Source: an uncultured Bacilli bacterium (GTDB taxonomy: Bacteria; Bacillota_I; Bacilli_A; RF39; UBA660). From it: a stretch of 8,081 bases of DNA. The stretch lies in contig CANQUW010000044.1 in NCBI GenBank assembly GCA_947627145.1, positions 1 to 8,081 of the forward strand, given 5' to 3'. A program made the translations under genes and the position numbers. The notes under the pieces were generated by a model. It saw only the letters and a list, made by a program, of their open reading frames with translations, was not told where the DNA came from and did not search any database. Positions 1 to 5,748 of this stretch are shown in pieces; position 1 is the stretch's first letter, and every line of letters starts with the position of its first letter.

Positions 1-8
1 ATTTCAAT

Positions 9-13
9 CCTCC
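9..13 (-). promoter_or_regulatory. Shine-Dalgarno site of a gene starting just outside the window
   Basis: On the minus strand GGAGG is followed by the eight bases ATTGAAAT, which end at position 1. A start codon is therefore expected in the next bases, beyond the window edge. This is ideal ribosome-binding-site spacing. The site lies about 70 bases downstream of the T-box terminator, so the unseen gene is the one the T-box controls. The start codon itself is not visible; its presence is inferred. Confidence 0.7.
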
Positions 14-80
14 ATAATTTAATTTTATCAAACTTTGTAAAATTTAACTATCTGATTTCATTATAAGAGTCTTTCAATAT

Positions 81-125
81 AAAAAGGATAATACCAAGGA
101 GTGCATATGCACGGTACCATCCTTT
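81..125 (-). terminator. T-box-controlled intrinsic terminator
   Basis: On the minus strand AAAGGATGGTACC (125-113) pairs with GGTATTATCCTTT (95-83), giving 13 base pairs that include two G-U pairs. A run of five T follows (85-81). The apical loop holds the perfect palindrome GTGCATATGCAC (101-112), which can fold further. The 5' arm is the T-box sequence itself, so terminator and antiterminator exclude each other, as expected for this riboswitch class. Confidence 0.85.
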
Positions 126-267
126 AATTAACTTATTTTTATAACGGATTTATCCGGAAGTAAAAACTTCATCTATGAAGTAGATAAATAAGTTTTTATT
201 ATCGTTTACACCAACCACGAATTCTCTTTGAATAAAAAATCTTATTATTGTCTTCAATAACTGATTT
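81..267 (-). ncRNA. T-box riboswitch leader (tRNA-sensing antitermination)
   Basis: This transcribed leader binds an uncharged tRNA and then prevents a terminator from forming, usually upstream of an aminoacyl-tRNA synthetase or amino-acid gene. The T-box core AGGATGGTACCGTG lies at 110-123 (family consensus AGGGTGGNACCGCG). Upstream is a Stem I domain. Its lower arms are GAAG (252-255) with CTTC (177-180), and its upper arms are AATAAG (241-246) with CTTATT (187-192). The apical part has the conserved AGAGA (223-227) and GGTTGGTGTAA (206-216) elements. A short CGGA/TCCG hairpin at 145-156 could be Stem III. The specifier is in the internal loop at 181-186, which reads TATCTA on the minus strand. 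Candidates are AUC (Ile), UCU (Ser), UAU (Tyr) and CUA (Leu), or UAC if the loop opens further. I cannot decide by eye, so the amino acid is unassigned. The family call is secure from the T-box and Stem I motifs. Confidence 0.9.
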
Positions 268-273
268 GTTTAT

Positions 274-302
274 ATTATATGCGAATTTTTTAAAATTATC
301 AA
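274..302 (-). promoter_or_regulatory. Housekeeping promoter of the T-box leader
   Basis: On the minus strand TTGATA (302-297) and TATAAT (279-274) are separated by exactly 17 bases, a near-perfect sigma-A promoter. Transcription should start around 267, immediately before the 5' strand of T-box Stem I. This fits a leader of roughly 190 nucleotides up to the terminator. Confidence 0.85.
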
Positions 303-348
303 TACTTTTCTGTAATATCGGTAATTTTATTTATACAATTATTTTAAT

Positions 349-1104
349 CTAATTTATCTTTGTTCCACCCCATTCAACTACTATAAATCCTTTTCTCTTT
401 GGTGAATCTAATTTTTGTTCCTTTACTTTTTTTGGTTTATCTAATGGCTTATATGTCATCATAACTCTAATTAAAGTATCTGGTTCTTTTGATAATTCTA
501 GTGGCATACTTTGATTTTGTTCATCTATGGTTGCAAAACGTATGTAGTTATATTTATTCTTTTCTAATTTAGGTAACCAATATACAATAAATTCCTCTTG
601 TTCTTTATAATTTAGTCCGAGTATAGATAATTTTTCTTCTAAAAATTTTATTGTATCTTCTCCTTTAACAACAAATCCATCTTCTTTTTCTTGAAAATTA
701 TAATTAGCTTTATTTTCATAATATAGAGCATATAGTTTTTGGTTTGTCTTTAAATCTATTAAGTCACCATTAGGATACGCAATAACATCCCAACTATCTT
801 CATATTTTGGATATGATGTAGTTATGCTTTTAGGGTATCCTAATTTAATAGATAGTTTTTCTTCTTGCTCTGGATATAAATAGATTATAGGTTTCCATTG
901 TTCACTTTCTTCTTTTGGATAAATATTATCTCCAAACTTGCATAAAGTAGATCTATTATAATTTTCAAAATTTCTATTAGGAGTCCATCTTATAATTCCC
1001 CTGTTACAATGATCTCTATAGAAAAAACCTCCTATATAATAGACTATCGCTAAAATTATTATCGTTGTAAAAATTATAATCCCTATAATGTATTTCTTTT
1101 TCAT
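349..1104 (-). CDS. Membrane-anchored conserved protein of unknown function
   Basis: A 251-residue protein whose function I do not recognise. After a lysine-rich start there is one hydrophobic helix at about residues 6-27. The rest is a soluble domain, probably outside the membrane because the positive charges precede the helix. The domain resembles a conserved family seen in Firmicutes hypothetical proteins, with a KPIIYLYPE segment near residue 71, a middle FVVKGEDT segment and a terminal VVEWGG motif. That resemblance is from memory, not from a search. Two cysteines (about residues 33 and 55) could form a disulfide. The ATG at 1104 is preferred: AGGAAG lies 11 bases upstream of it. A GTG four codons earlier would sit directly against that site. 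The stop is TAG. The gene stands alone behind the spoVS terminator and ends about 47 bp before the T-box promoter. I saw no clear terminator after it. Confidence 0.8.
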   Translation of the reverse strand: MKKKYIIGIIIFTTIIILAIVYYIGGFFYRDHCNRGIIRWTPNRNFENYNRSTLCKFGDNIYPKEESEQWKPIIYLYPEQEEKLSIKLGYPKSITTSYPKYEDSWDVIAYPNGDLIDLKTNQKLYALYYENKANYNFQEKEDGFVVKGEDTIKFLEEKLSILGLNYKEQEEFIVYWLPKLEKNKYNYIRFATIDEQNQSMPLELSKEPDTLIRVMMTYKPLDKPKKVKEQKLDSPKRKGFIVVEWGGTKIN

Positions 1105-1141
1105 ATAATACTTCACTTCCTATAATAAAATTTTATCATAG

Positions 1142-1169
1142 AAAAAGAAAAAAGCAAATTATTTTGCTT
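1142..1169 (-). terminator. Intrinsic terminator of spoVS
   Basis: On the minus strand AAGCAAA and TTTGCTT form a 7-bp stem (1169-1163 with 1158-1152) around an ATAA loop, followed by TTTTCTTTTTC. The hairpin starts inside the last codons, and its loop contains the spoVS stop codon. Confidence 0.75.
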
Positions 1170-1419
1170 CTATGATTAATTTTATGGCAGTTCTTTCTTC
1201 TCCTTCAATCGCAATATCTGTGAAGGCTGGAATACATATTAAATTCTTACCTGAAGGTGCTACAAAACCACGACAGATAATAATAGCTTTAATAGCTTGA
1301 TTAAGTGCTCCTGCACCTATTGCTTGTATTTCTACTGTACCTTTTTCCCTAAAGACATTAGCAAGAGCACCTGCAACACTATTAGGATTAGATTTACTAC
1401 TAACTTTTAATGTTTCCAT
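1159..1419 (-). CDS. spoVS: Stage V sporulation protein S (SpoVS)
   Basis: An 86-residue protein matching Bacillus subtilis SpoVS along its whole length as I recall it. Segments such as LKVSSKSNPNSVAGALA, EIQAIGAGALNQAIKA, RGFVAPSG and ICIPAFTDI are near-invariant in the family. SpoVS is a small cytoplasmic protein with an Alba-like fold. In B. subtilis it affects septation and spore coat assembly; homologues also occur in bacteria that do not sporulate, so its presence does not prove spore formation. The ATG is preceded by GAGAGG with a 9-base gap. The gene is monocistronic, with its own terminator. I could not identify a convincing sigma-H or sigma-A promoter in the 66 bp upstream. Confidence 0.95.
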   Translation of the reverse strand: METLKVSSKSNPNSVAGALANVFREKGTVEIQAIGAGALNQAIKAIIICRGFVAPSGKNLICIPAFTDIAIEGEERTAIKLIIEAK

Positions 1420-1485
1420 ATTTATTAATTCCTCTCTTTCTGTATTTGATACACTTAAATATATGAAATACTTTCTAGAAAAGAA

Positions 1486-3315
1486 CTATTTTATTTTCTT
1501 TTTTAAAATTATAAATGTATTTAATATAGATATTAAAGTAACTCCTACATCAGAAAATACTGCTGCCCAAATACTTGTAAATCCTAATGCTCCAAGTAAT
1601 AAAATAACTGCTTTTATCGTTAGAGCGAATATTATATTATATTTAATTATTGTTTTTGTAAGATGTGATATTTTAATTCCTTTTACAATATTTAATAAAT
1701 TATCTTTTATAAGAACTATATCACTTGCTTCAATTGTAGCATCACTTCCTATTTTACCCATAGCAATACCAATATCAGATATTTTTATAACAGGAGCATC
1801 ATTTACTCCATCTCCAACAAAGGCCGTAAAACTATTTTTCTTTAATTCTTTTACTCTATTAAGTTTATCTAGTGGAAGTAAGTTACCTTGATAGTCATCT
1901 ATTCCTACTTTGTGTGCTACAAACTCTGTGTTTTCAGTATTATCTCCTGATAACATAAAGATATTTTCTATTCCAACTTTCTTTATATCTTTTACAAATT
2001 TTGTAGCTTCATCTTTTATTTCATCTTCTATAATTATATTACCAAGATATTTATTTTCAATAGAAATATAAATTACTGTACCTGTTGAATCTTCTTTATC
2101 TACTCTTATACCTTCACTTTCTAGTAGTTCTCTTTTTCCTAAAATCATTTTCTTTTTATCTACAAGTACTTTTACTCCTTTACCTGGAATGTCAACAAAA
2201 TCACTTATTCTATTTTCTTCAATTATCTTGTTATATTTTGTTACTATACATTTTCCTATTGGATGAAGTGAATAGTATTCTGCATGAGCAGATAATTCTA
2301 GTAGTTTTTCTTCACTTAGGGTTTTACTATTAATTTTTGTTACTTCAGCTTTACCAGTAGTTATAGTTCCTGTTTTATCTAATACTATAGTTTTAATATT
2401 AGTTAAGTTATCTAATTCATTACTTCCTTTAATTATTATTCCTTCACGTGATGCTCTTCCTATTCCTAAGAAGAAACCTAAAGGTACTGATATTACTAAA
2501 GCACAAGGACATGAGATTACTAAGAATACTAAAGATCTATATAGATAAGTATTAAAGTCATATCCAAGTATAGTTGGTATTATTGTTATAAGTAAAGCAA
2601 GAAATACTACTATTGGGGTATATACTTTACAAAATTTTGTAATAAACTTTTCTGTTTTAGTTTTCTTATCATTAGATTCTTCTATTAACTTTATAATACG
2701 AGACGCTGTAGAATCTTTAAACTCTTTAGTTACTTTTACTTCAAGTAAGCCATTTTCATTAATATATCCACTTAATACTTCATCTTTTAGACTAACATAT
2801 TTTGGCATAGTTTCTCCTGTTAGGGATGATGTATCCATATAACTTTCACCTTTTACAATAACTCCATCTAAAGGTACTTTTTCTGATGGCTTTATAACTA
2901 TAACATCTCCTACATTTACTTTATCAGCTTTTACTTTATCAATCTTTTTTACTCTTTTAAGATTAGCAAAGTCACTTCTTAAATCCATCATTTTTATAAT
3001 TGATTCTTTACTTTTATCGACTGCTATATCTGATAAGTACTCTCCTATTTGGAAAAGTAACATAACTATTACTGCTTCTGAGTATTCTCCTATAAAAAAT
3101 GCTCCAAGTGTTGCGATAATCATAAGTAAGTTTTCATCAAAGAAATCTTTTTTTAGTATGTGTTCAAAACACTCTTTATACATTTCAATGCAAACACATA
3201 AGTAACTGAACAAAAGACATATAAAATATAGTGTATTATTATCTTTAATAAAGAATGATATTACATAAAATACTATACTTATTATTATTCTTATAAGTAA
3301 ATTATTAATTTTCAT
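1486..3315 (-). CDS. P1B-type heavy-metal ATPase (Zn/Cd/Pb exporter, ZntA/CadA family)
   Basis: This 609-residue inner-membrane pump hydrolyses ATP to export a soft divalent metal. All core motifs are present: actuator-loop TGET (166-169), the transmembrane metal site CPC (269-271), phosphorylation motif DKTGT (313-317), the P1B-specific HP pair (351-352), GDNT (457-460) and the hinge GDGVNDAP (501-508). An aspartate in the last helix (FSDVGVTL, D589) corresponds to the Zn/Cd/Pb-selective Asp of ZntA, so zinc, cadmium or lead is more likely than copper. Eight helices are expected: four before residue 100, two around 232-285 and two at 560-602. Unlike most relatives it has no N-terminal heavy-metal-binding (HMA) domain; residue 1 lies just before the first helix. 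The start overlaps the end of the repressor gene by 11 bp and has GAGG six bases upstream, so translation is probably coupled. The stop is TAG. Confidence 0.95.
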   Translation of the reverse strand: MKINNLLIRIIISIVFYVISFFIKDNNTLYFICLLFSYLCVCIEMYKECFEHILKKDFFDENLLMIIATLGAFFIGEYSEAVIVMLLFQIGEYLSDIAVDKSKESIIKMMDLRSDFANLKRVKKIDKVKADKVNVGDVIVIKPSEKVPLDGVIVKGESYMDTSSLTGETMPKYVSLKDEVLSGYINENGLLEVKVTKEFKDSTASRIIKLIEESNDKKTKTEKFITKFCKVYTPIVVFLALLITIIPTILGYDFNTYLYRSLVFLVISCPCALVISVPLGFFLGIGRASREGIIIKGSNELDNLTNIKTIVLDKTGTITTGKAEVTKINSKTLSEEKLLELSAHAEYYSLHPIGKCIVTKYNKIIEENRISDFVDIPGKGVKVLVDKKKMILGKRELLESEGIRVDKEDSTGTVIYISIENKYLGNIIIEDEIKDEATKFVKDIKKVGIENIFMLSGDNTENTEFVAHKVGIDDYQGNLLPLDKLNRVKELKKNSFTAFVGDGVNDAPVIKISDIGIAMGKIGSDATIEASDIVLIKDNLLNIVKGIKISHLTKTIIKYNIIFALTIKAVILLLGALGFTSIWAAVFSDVGVTLISILNTFIILKKKIK

Positions 3316-3607
3316 GATGCACCTCTTTTTCTTTAATATGTTCTATACCATATTCTAATATTACTTTTACATGATTATCAGATATACTATATAAAACACT
3401 TTGTCCTATTTTTTTAGTTTTTACTAAATTTAAGTTTCTTAACATTCTTAATTGATGTGATATTGCTGATTGACTTATATTTAATTTTTCAGATATATCA
3501 CCTACTGATTTTTCTTTTTCTAATAGAACTTCTAATATCTTAAGTCTTGTACTATCTCCAAATACTTTATAGAACTCTGATAAATCTTTTAAAAAACTTT
3601 CTTTCAT
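3305..3607 (-). CDS. ArsR/SmtB-family metal-responsive repressor (CzrA-like, alpha-5 zinc site)
   Basis: A 100-residue winged-helix repressor. The DNA-recognition helix is around residues 46-58 (SQSAISHQLRML), followed by a wing near KTKKIGQSVLYSI. The C-terminal helix carries D77, H79, H90 and E93. This matches in residue type and spacing the D-x-H-x10-H-x2-E alpha-5 site of SmtB and CzrA, which binds zinc (or cobalt) across the dimer interface. The CxC-type alpha-3N site of CadC and ArsR is absent. By family knowledge the apo dimer binds the palindromic operator just upstream and metal releases it. The tail ends HHEN, and the pump's ATG lies inside this reading frame. GGAGG is only four bases from the ATG, a short spacing. 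Confidence 0.93.
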   Translation of the reverse strand: MKESFLKDLSEFYKVFGDSTRLKILEVLLEKEKSVGDISEKLNISQSAISHQLRMLRNLNLVKTKKIGQSVLYSISDNHVKVILEYGIEHIKEKEVHHEN

Positions 3608-3620
3608 AATGCCTCCATCT

Positions 3621-3642
3621 TATATGAATAATTGTTCATATA
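3621..3642. promoter_or_regulatory. ArsR/SmtB-type operator upstream of the metal repressor
   Basis: A 22-bp imperfect palindrome with arms TATATGAA and TTCATATA around a 6-bp centre. This resembles known 12-2-12 operators of CzrA/CadC-type repressors (ATATGAACA half sites). It lies between the -10 box and the start codon, so a bound repressor would block transcription of the repressor-ATPase pair. Confidence 0.8.
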
Positions 3643-3647
3643 TTCAT

Positions 3648-3676
3648 ATTATATGATAAAAAAATAAAAAAAGCAA
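3648..3676 (-). promoter_or_regulatory. Promoter of the metal repressor-ATPase operon
   Basis: The minus strand has TATAAT (3653-3648) 17 bases downstream of a weak -35, TTGCTT (3676-3671). The -35 lies within the 3' arm of the preceding gene's terminator. The -10 is embedded in a second small palindrome, TCATAT-T-ATATGA (3644-3656), adjacent to the operator. Confidence 0.6.
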
Positions 3677-3691
3677 CTATAAAAGTTACTT
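3656..3691 (-). terminator. Intrinsic terminator of the DUF4190-like gene
   Basis: On the minus strand AAGTAACT (3691-3684) pairs with AGTTGCTT (3678-3671) with one G-U pair and a five-base loop. It is followed by TTTTTTTATTTTTTT. It overlaps the last codons of the gene. Confidence 0.8.
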
Positions 3692-3922
3692 ATAAAATAT
3701 TATACAAATAATTGTCATGGCTATTGTTAAAGATAGACCTAATATATTAAGTATTAGTCCACTAACACTTCTACCCTTAGCATCACTTGTTAAAGATATA
3801 CTACTAAATACAAGTCCAACTACACTACAAACATAGCCTATAAATGGAATTAACCATGTTGTAAGAGATGCTATACCTAAAGTTAAACTTATAGTTGCAA
3901 AAGTTTCATATTTTAACGACAT
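3686..3922 (-). CDS. Small two-helix membrane protein, DUF4190-like
   Basis: A 78-residue protein with two hydrophobic segments (about residues 8-43 and 54-77) joined by a short polar loop with SDAKGRSVSG. The pattern of an aliphatic first helix, a Gly/Val/Ser-rich stretch, then KGR-x-xSG-LILNILGL resembles DUF4190, a family of small membrane proteins without a known function. The match is by pattern, not by search. The ATG has AAGGA seven bases upstream. The gene is transcribed alone between two terminators. It follows another membrane protein gene, but nothing shows they work together. Confidence 0.75.
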   Translation of the reverse strand: MSLKYETFATISLTLGIASLTTWLIPFIGYVCSVVGLVFSSISLTSDAKGRSVSGLILNILGLSLTIAMTIICIIFYK

Positions 3923-3954
3923 ATATTTTCCTTCTTTCTTTTTATTTATATATT

Positions 3955-3983
3955 ATTGTAACATTAATTATAATTTATGGAAA
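3955..3983 (-). promoter_or_regulatory. Probable promoter of the DUF4190-like gene
   Basis: On the minus strand TTTCCA (3983-3978) and TACAAT (3960-3955) are separated by 17 bases. Each box matches consensus at four or five positions. The -35 overlaps the T-run of the upstream gene's terminator. Confidence 0.45.
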
Positions 3984-4011
3984 GAAAAAACTGATATATA
4001 AAATATCAGTT
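3981..4011 (-). terminator. Intrinsic terminator of the Pro/Thr-rich protein gene
   Basis: On the minus strand AACTGATAT (4011-4003) pairs perfectly with ATATCAGTT (3997-3989) across a five-base loop, and a T-rich tract TTTTTTCTTT follows. The stem begins within the stop codon of the gene. Confidence 0.85.
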
Positions 4012-4996
4012 ATTGTTGATTATTAATATTTAAAACTTCAACATTTGTAGAAGGTGCAGTTGCTTCTACAGTTTGAACAGGTATTCCAACTTGTGGTGCA
4101 GGAGATACTTCAGGTTGAGGTACTGTTGGTGTTACTGTTGCAGTTGTATTAGGTTGTGATACAACTGGTTGATCTATTGGTTGTACTGTTGGAGCAGTTG
4201 GCTCTGGTACAACATTTGGTGTTTGATTATTAACTACATTTAATGGTTGTGTATTTTCAAGTGGATTTGCTCCACCATATATTTGTGGTTGTTCAGTTGC
4301 TGGTGCAGTTGCTTCTTGTGCTGCTACTGCTGGATTTGCTCCTCCATATATTTGAGGTGCAGCTGGTGTCTCTACTACTGGTTCTGGTGTTGCTGGCGCA
4401 GGTGATATAGTAGTATTCATATCAATTGTTGGAGCAGGTTCTACTGCTGGTGTTGGTACTACAGGTTCAACTGGTGCAACTGTTGGTGTAGGTTCTGGTG
4501 TTGCAGTTACTGGTTCAGTAGGAGTTACCGGATTAATATTATCTATTGTAGCAGGAGATGGTGCTGAAACTGGTTCACTTGGTATATTCATTGTTGGATT
4601 TACTGGAACACTTTCAGGTGTTGTTGGTGCTGGTGATATTGGTGAACTTTCTAATCCTGGAGTTGCAACTGTTGGTGTTACTGGTTCTACTGCTGGTGTT
4701 GGATTCATTACTGTAGCAGGAGATGGTGTTTCTCCTACAACTGGTGGTAAATCAGTCATTCCTGGTGTTTGCATTGCAGGTGCAGCTGGTCCAGTTGCTC
4801 CTACTTCTGCTACTGGAGTAACAGAACTTGGTGTTGCAGCTACATTATCATTTTTCTTATTTTTCTTTTCCTTTGGTGCTTTATCCTTTTTCTTTGATGT
4901 TGCTAAAAATATAATAAAAGCTATTATTAATAATAATACACCACCACTTATTAACATACCTGGTATTGATGTAAACCAATTTAAATCAAAATTCAT
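4010..4996 (-). CDS. Membrane-anchored Pro/Thr/Ala/Val-rich low-complexity protein
   Basis: A 328-residue protein with one helix at about residues 11-32, then a lysine-rich cluster (34-49, SKKKDKAPKEKKNKK). A tail of about 280 residues dominated by Pro, Thr, Ala, Val, Ser and Glu follows, with almost no aromatic or basic residues. The short N-terminus is acidic and the lysines follow the helix. The positive-inside rule therefore puts the tail in the cytoplasm and excludes a simple cell-wall stalk. Near the middle PQIYGGANP occurs twice (about residues 214-222 and 237-245). No enzymatic domain, sortase signal or cysteine is visible, and I do not recognise the protein. The ATG at 4996 is chosen because AGGGAG lies 10 bases upstream; an in-frame TTG three codons earlier would be too close to that site. 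Gene borders are clear: own promoter and a strong terminator. Confidence 0.85.
   Translation of the reverse strand: MNFDLNWFTSIPGMLISGGVLLLIIAFIIFLATSKKKDKAPKEKKNKKNDNVAATPSSVTPVAEVGATGPAAPAMQTPGMTDLPPVVGETPSPATVMNPTPAVEPVTPTVATPGLESSPISPAPTTPESVPVNPTMNIPSEPVSAPSPATIDNINPVTPTEPVTATPEPTPTVAPVEPVVPTPAVEPAPTIDMNTTISPAPATPEPVVETPAAPQIYGGANPAVAAQEATAPATEQPQIYGGANPLENTQPLNVVNNQTPNVVPEPTAPTVQPIDQPVVSQPNTTATVTPTVPQPEVSPAPQVGIPVQTVEATAPSTNVEVLNINNQQ
4262..4354. repeat. Direct repeat inside the Pro/Thr-rich gene
   Basis: A 24-bp segment at 4262-4285 recurs at 4331-4354 with one mismatch, offset by 69 bp (23 codons). It encodes the repeated QIYGGANP motif. The surrounding Pro/Thr codons are much less alike, so the unit is either recently duplicated or under selection. 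Confidence 0.85.
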
Positions 4997-5035
4997 AATA
5001 ATCAATCTCCCTCTATTTTATTCTAATCTAATAAT

Positions 5036-5064
5036 ATAATAACAAAAAAAACTATTAATTGCAA
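5036..5064 (-). promoter_or_regulatory. Possible promoter of the Pro/Thr-rich gene
   Basis: On the minus strand TTGCAA (5064-5059) and TATTAT (5041-5036) lie 17 bases apart. They fall inside the likely terminator of the pseudouridine synthase operon. Both boxes are moderate matches in a very AT-rich region. Confidence 0.4.
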
Positions 5065-5090
5065 ATATAAATTGTTTTGTACAGTTTTTT
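5042..5090 (-). terminator. Probable terminator of the dut-methyltransferase-pseudouridine synthase operon
   Basis: On the minus strand AAAAAACT (near 5089-5080) can pair with AGTTTTTT (near 5053-5046). The roughly 26-base interior contains a weaker CAAA/TTTG pair, and a run of eight T follows. The stem is A-T rich, so this is less certain than the other terminators here. Confidence 0.45.
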
Positions 5091-5748
5091 ACAATGTAAA
5101 CTCTGTCCACCACCCTACTTTTTCTGGTAGTTTTTCAAAGACTAATTTTTCTTTTGTTGTAGGATGTATAAACTCTATATGAAAAGCATATAAAGCTATT
5201 TGAGTTTTATCTTGTATTCCATATCTATTATCTCCACATAACGCATATCCACGAGATGAGAATTGTATTCTTATTTGATGATGACGTCCTGTGTGTAAAT
5301 TAATTTTCACAAGTGAATGCTTCTTGTTGCTATCTAAAACTTCATAATCTAATTTTGAAATTTTTCCATGATTAGAATCTGTAATTTTTGCATTTCCATT
5401 TGGTAATTTTTCTATATAGTCTGTCCATGTATCTTTCTTCTTATCTATAACTTTAGAAGTAATAGCAAGATACTCCTTTTTAAAAGTATGATTCTTTACT
5501 TGTTCAGAAAGTCTTTTTGCAGCTTTTGAAGTTCTTGCAAAAACCATTAGACCACCTACTGGTCTATCTAATCGATGAACAAGACCTATATAAACATTAC
5601 CTGGTTTTTTATATTTTTCTTTTATATATTGTTTTACCATAGTAAGCATATCTAAATCTTTAGTTATATCACTTTGACTTAGAATATTTGCTTCTTTTTC
5701 TACTACTATTATATGATTGTCTTCATATAAAATATTTAACTTATTCAC
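5089..5748 (-). CDS. RluA-family RNA pseudouridine synthase
   Basis: A 219-residue cytoplasmic enzyme that isomerises specific uridines in RNA (rRNA or tRNA) to pseudouridine. The family motif HRLDRPVGG is at about residues 58-66 with the catalytic Asp at residue 61. The downstream HTGRHHQIR motif (about 152-160) and the GDNRYG segment are also typical. There is no N-terminal S4 domain, so it is a short, single-domain RluA-type protein. The exact target uridine cannot be told. I chose the GTG at 5748: it has GGAG eight bases upstream and yields the usual VNKLNILYEDNHI beginning. An ATG at 5772 would add eight residues without a clear ribosome site. The GTG overlaps the stop of the methyltransferase gene (GTGAATAA), which suggests coupled translation. 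Confidence 0.9.
   Translation of the reverse strand: MNKLNILYEDNHIIVVEKEANILSQSDITKDLDMLTMVKQYIKEKYKKPGNVYIGLVHRLDRPVGGLMVFARTSKAAKRLSEQVKNHTFKKEYLAITSKVIDKKKDTWTDYIEKLPNGNAKITDSNHGKISKLDYEVLDSNKKHSLVKINLHTGRHHQIRIQFSSRGYALCGDNRYGIQDKTQIALYAFHIEFIHPTTKEKLVFEKLPEKVGWWTEFTL

Noticed and set aside
101..112. GTGCATATGCAC palindrome as a protein-binding operator
   Set aside because: It lies in the loop of the T-box terminator hairpin, which explains it as RNA structure.
1480..1496. TTTCTAGAAA palindrome as the ATPase gene terminator
   Set aside because: The stem is very short and is not followed by a clear T-run on the minus strand.
1463..1891. Plus-strand open frame of 142 codons opposite the metal ATPase
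   Set aside because: It is antisense to the conserved P-type ATPase C-terminus, has no ribosome site, and its composition mirrors the opposite strand.
4010..4996. The Pro/Thr-rich gene as a sortase-anchored surface protein
   Set aside because: There is no C-terminal LPxTG-type motif or second hydrophobic segment, and charge distribution places the tail inside the cell.
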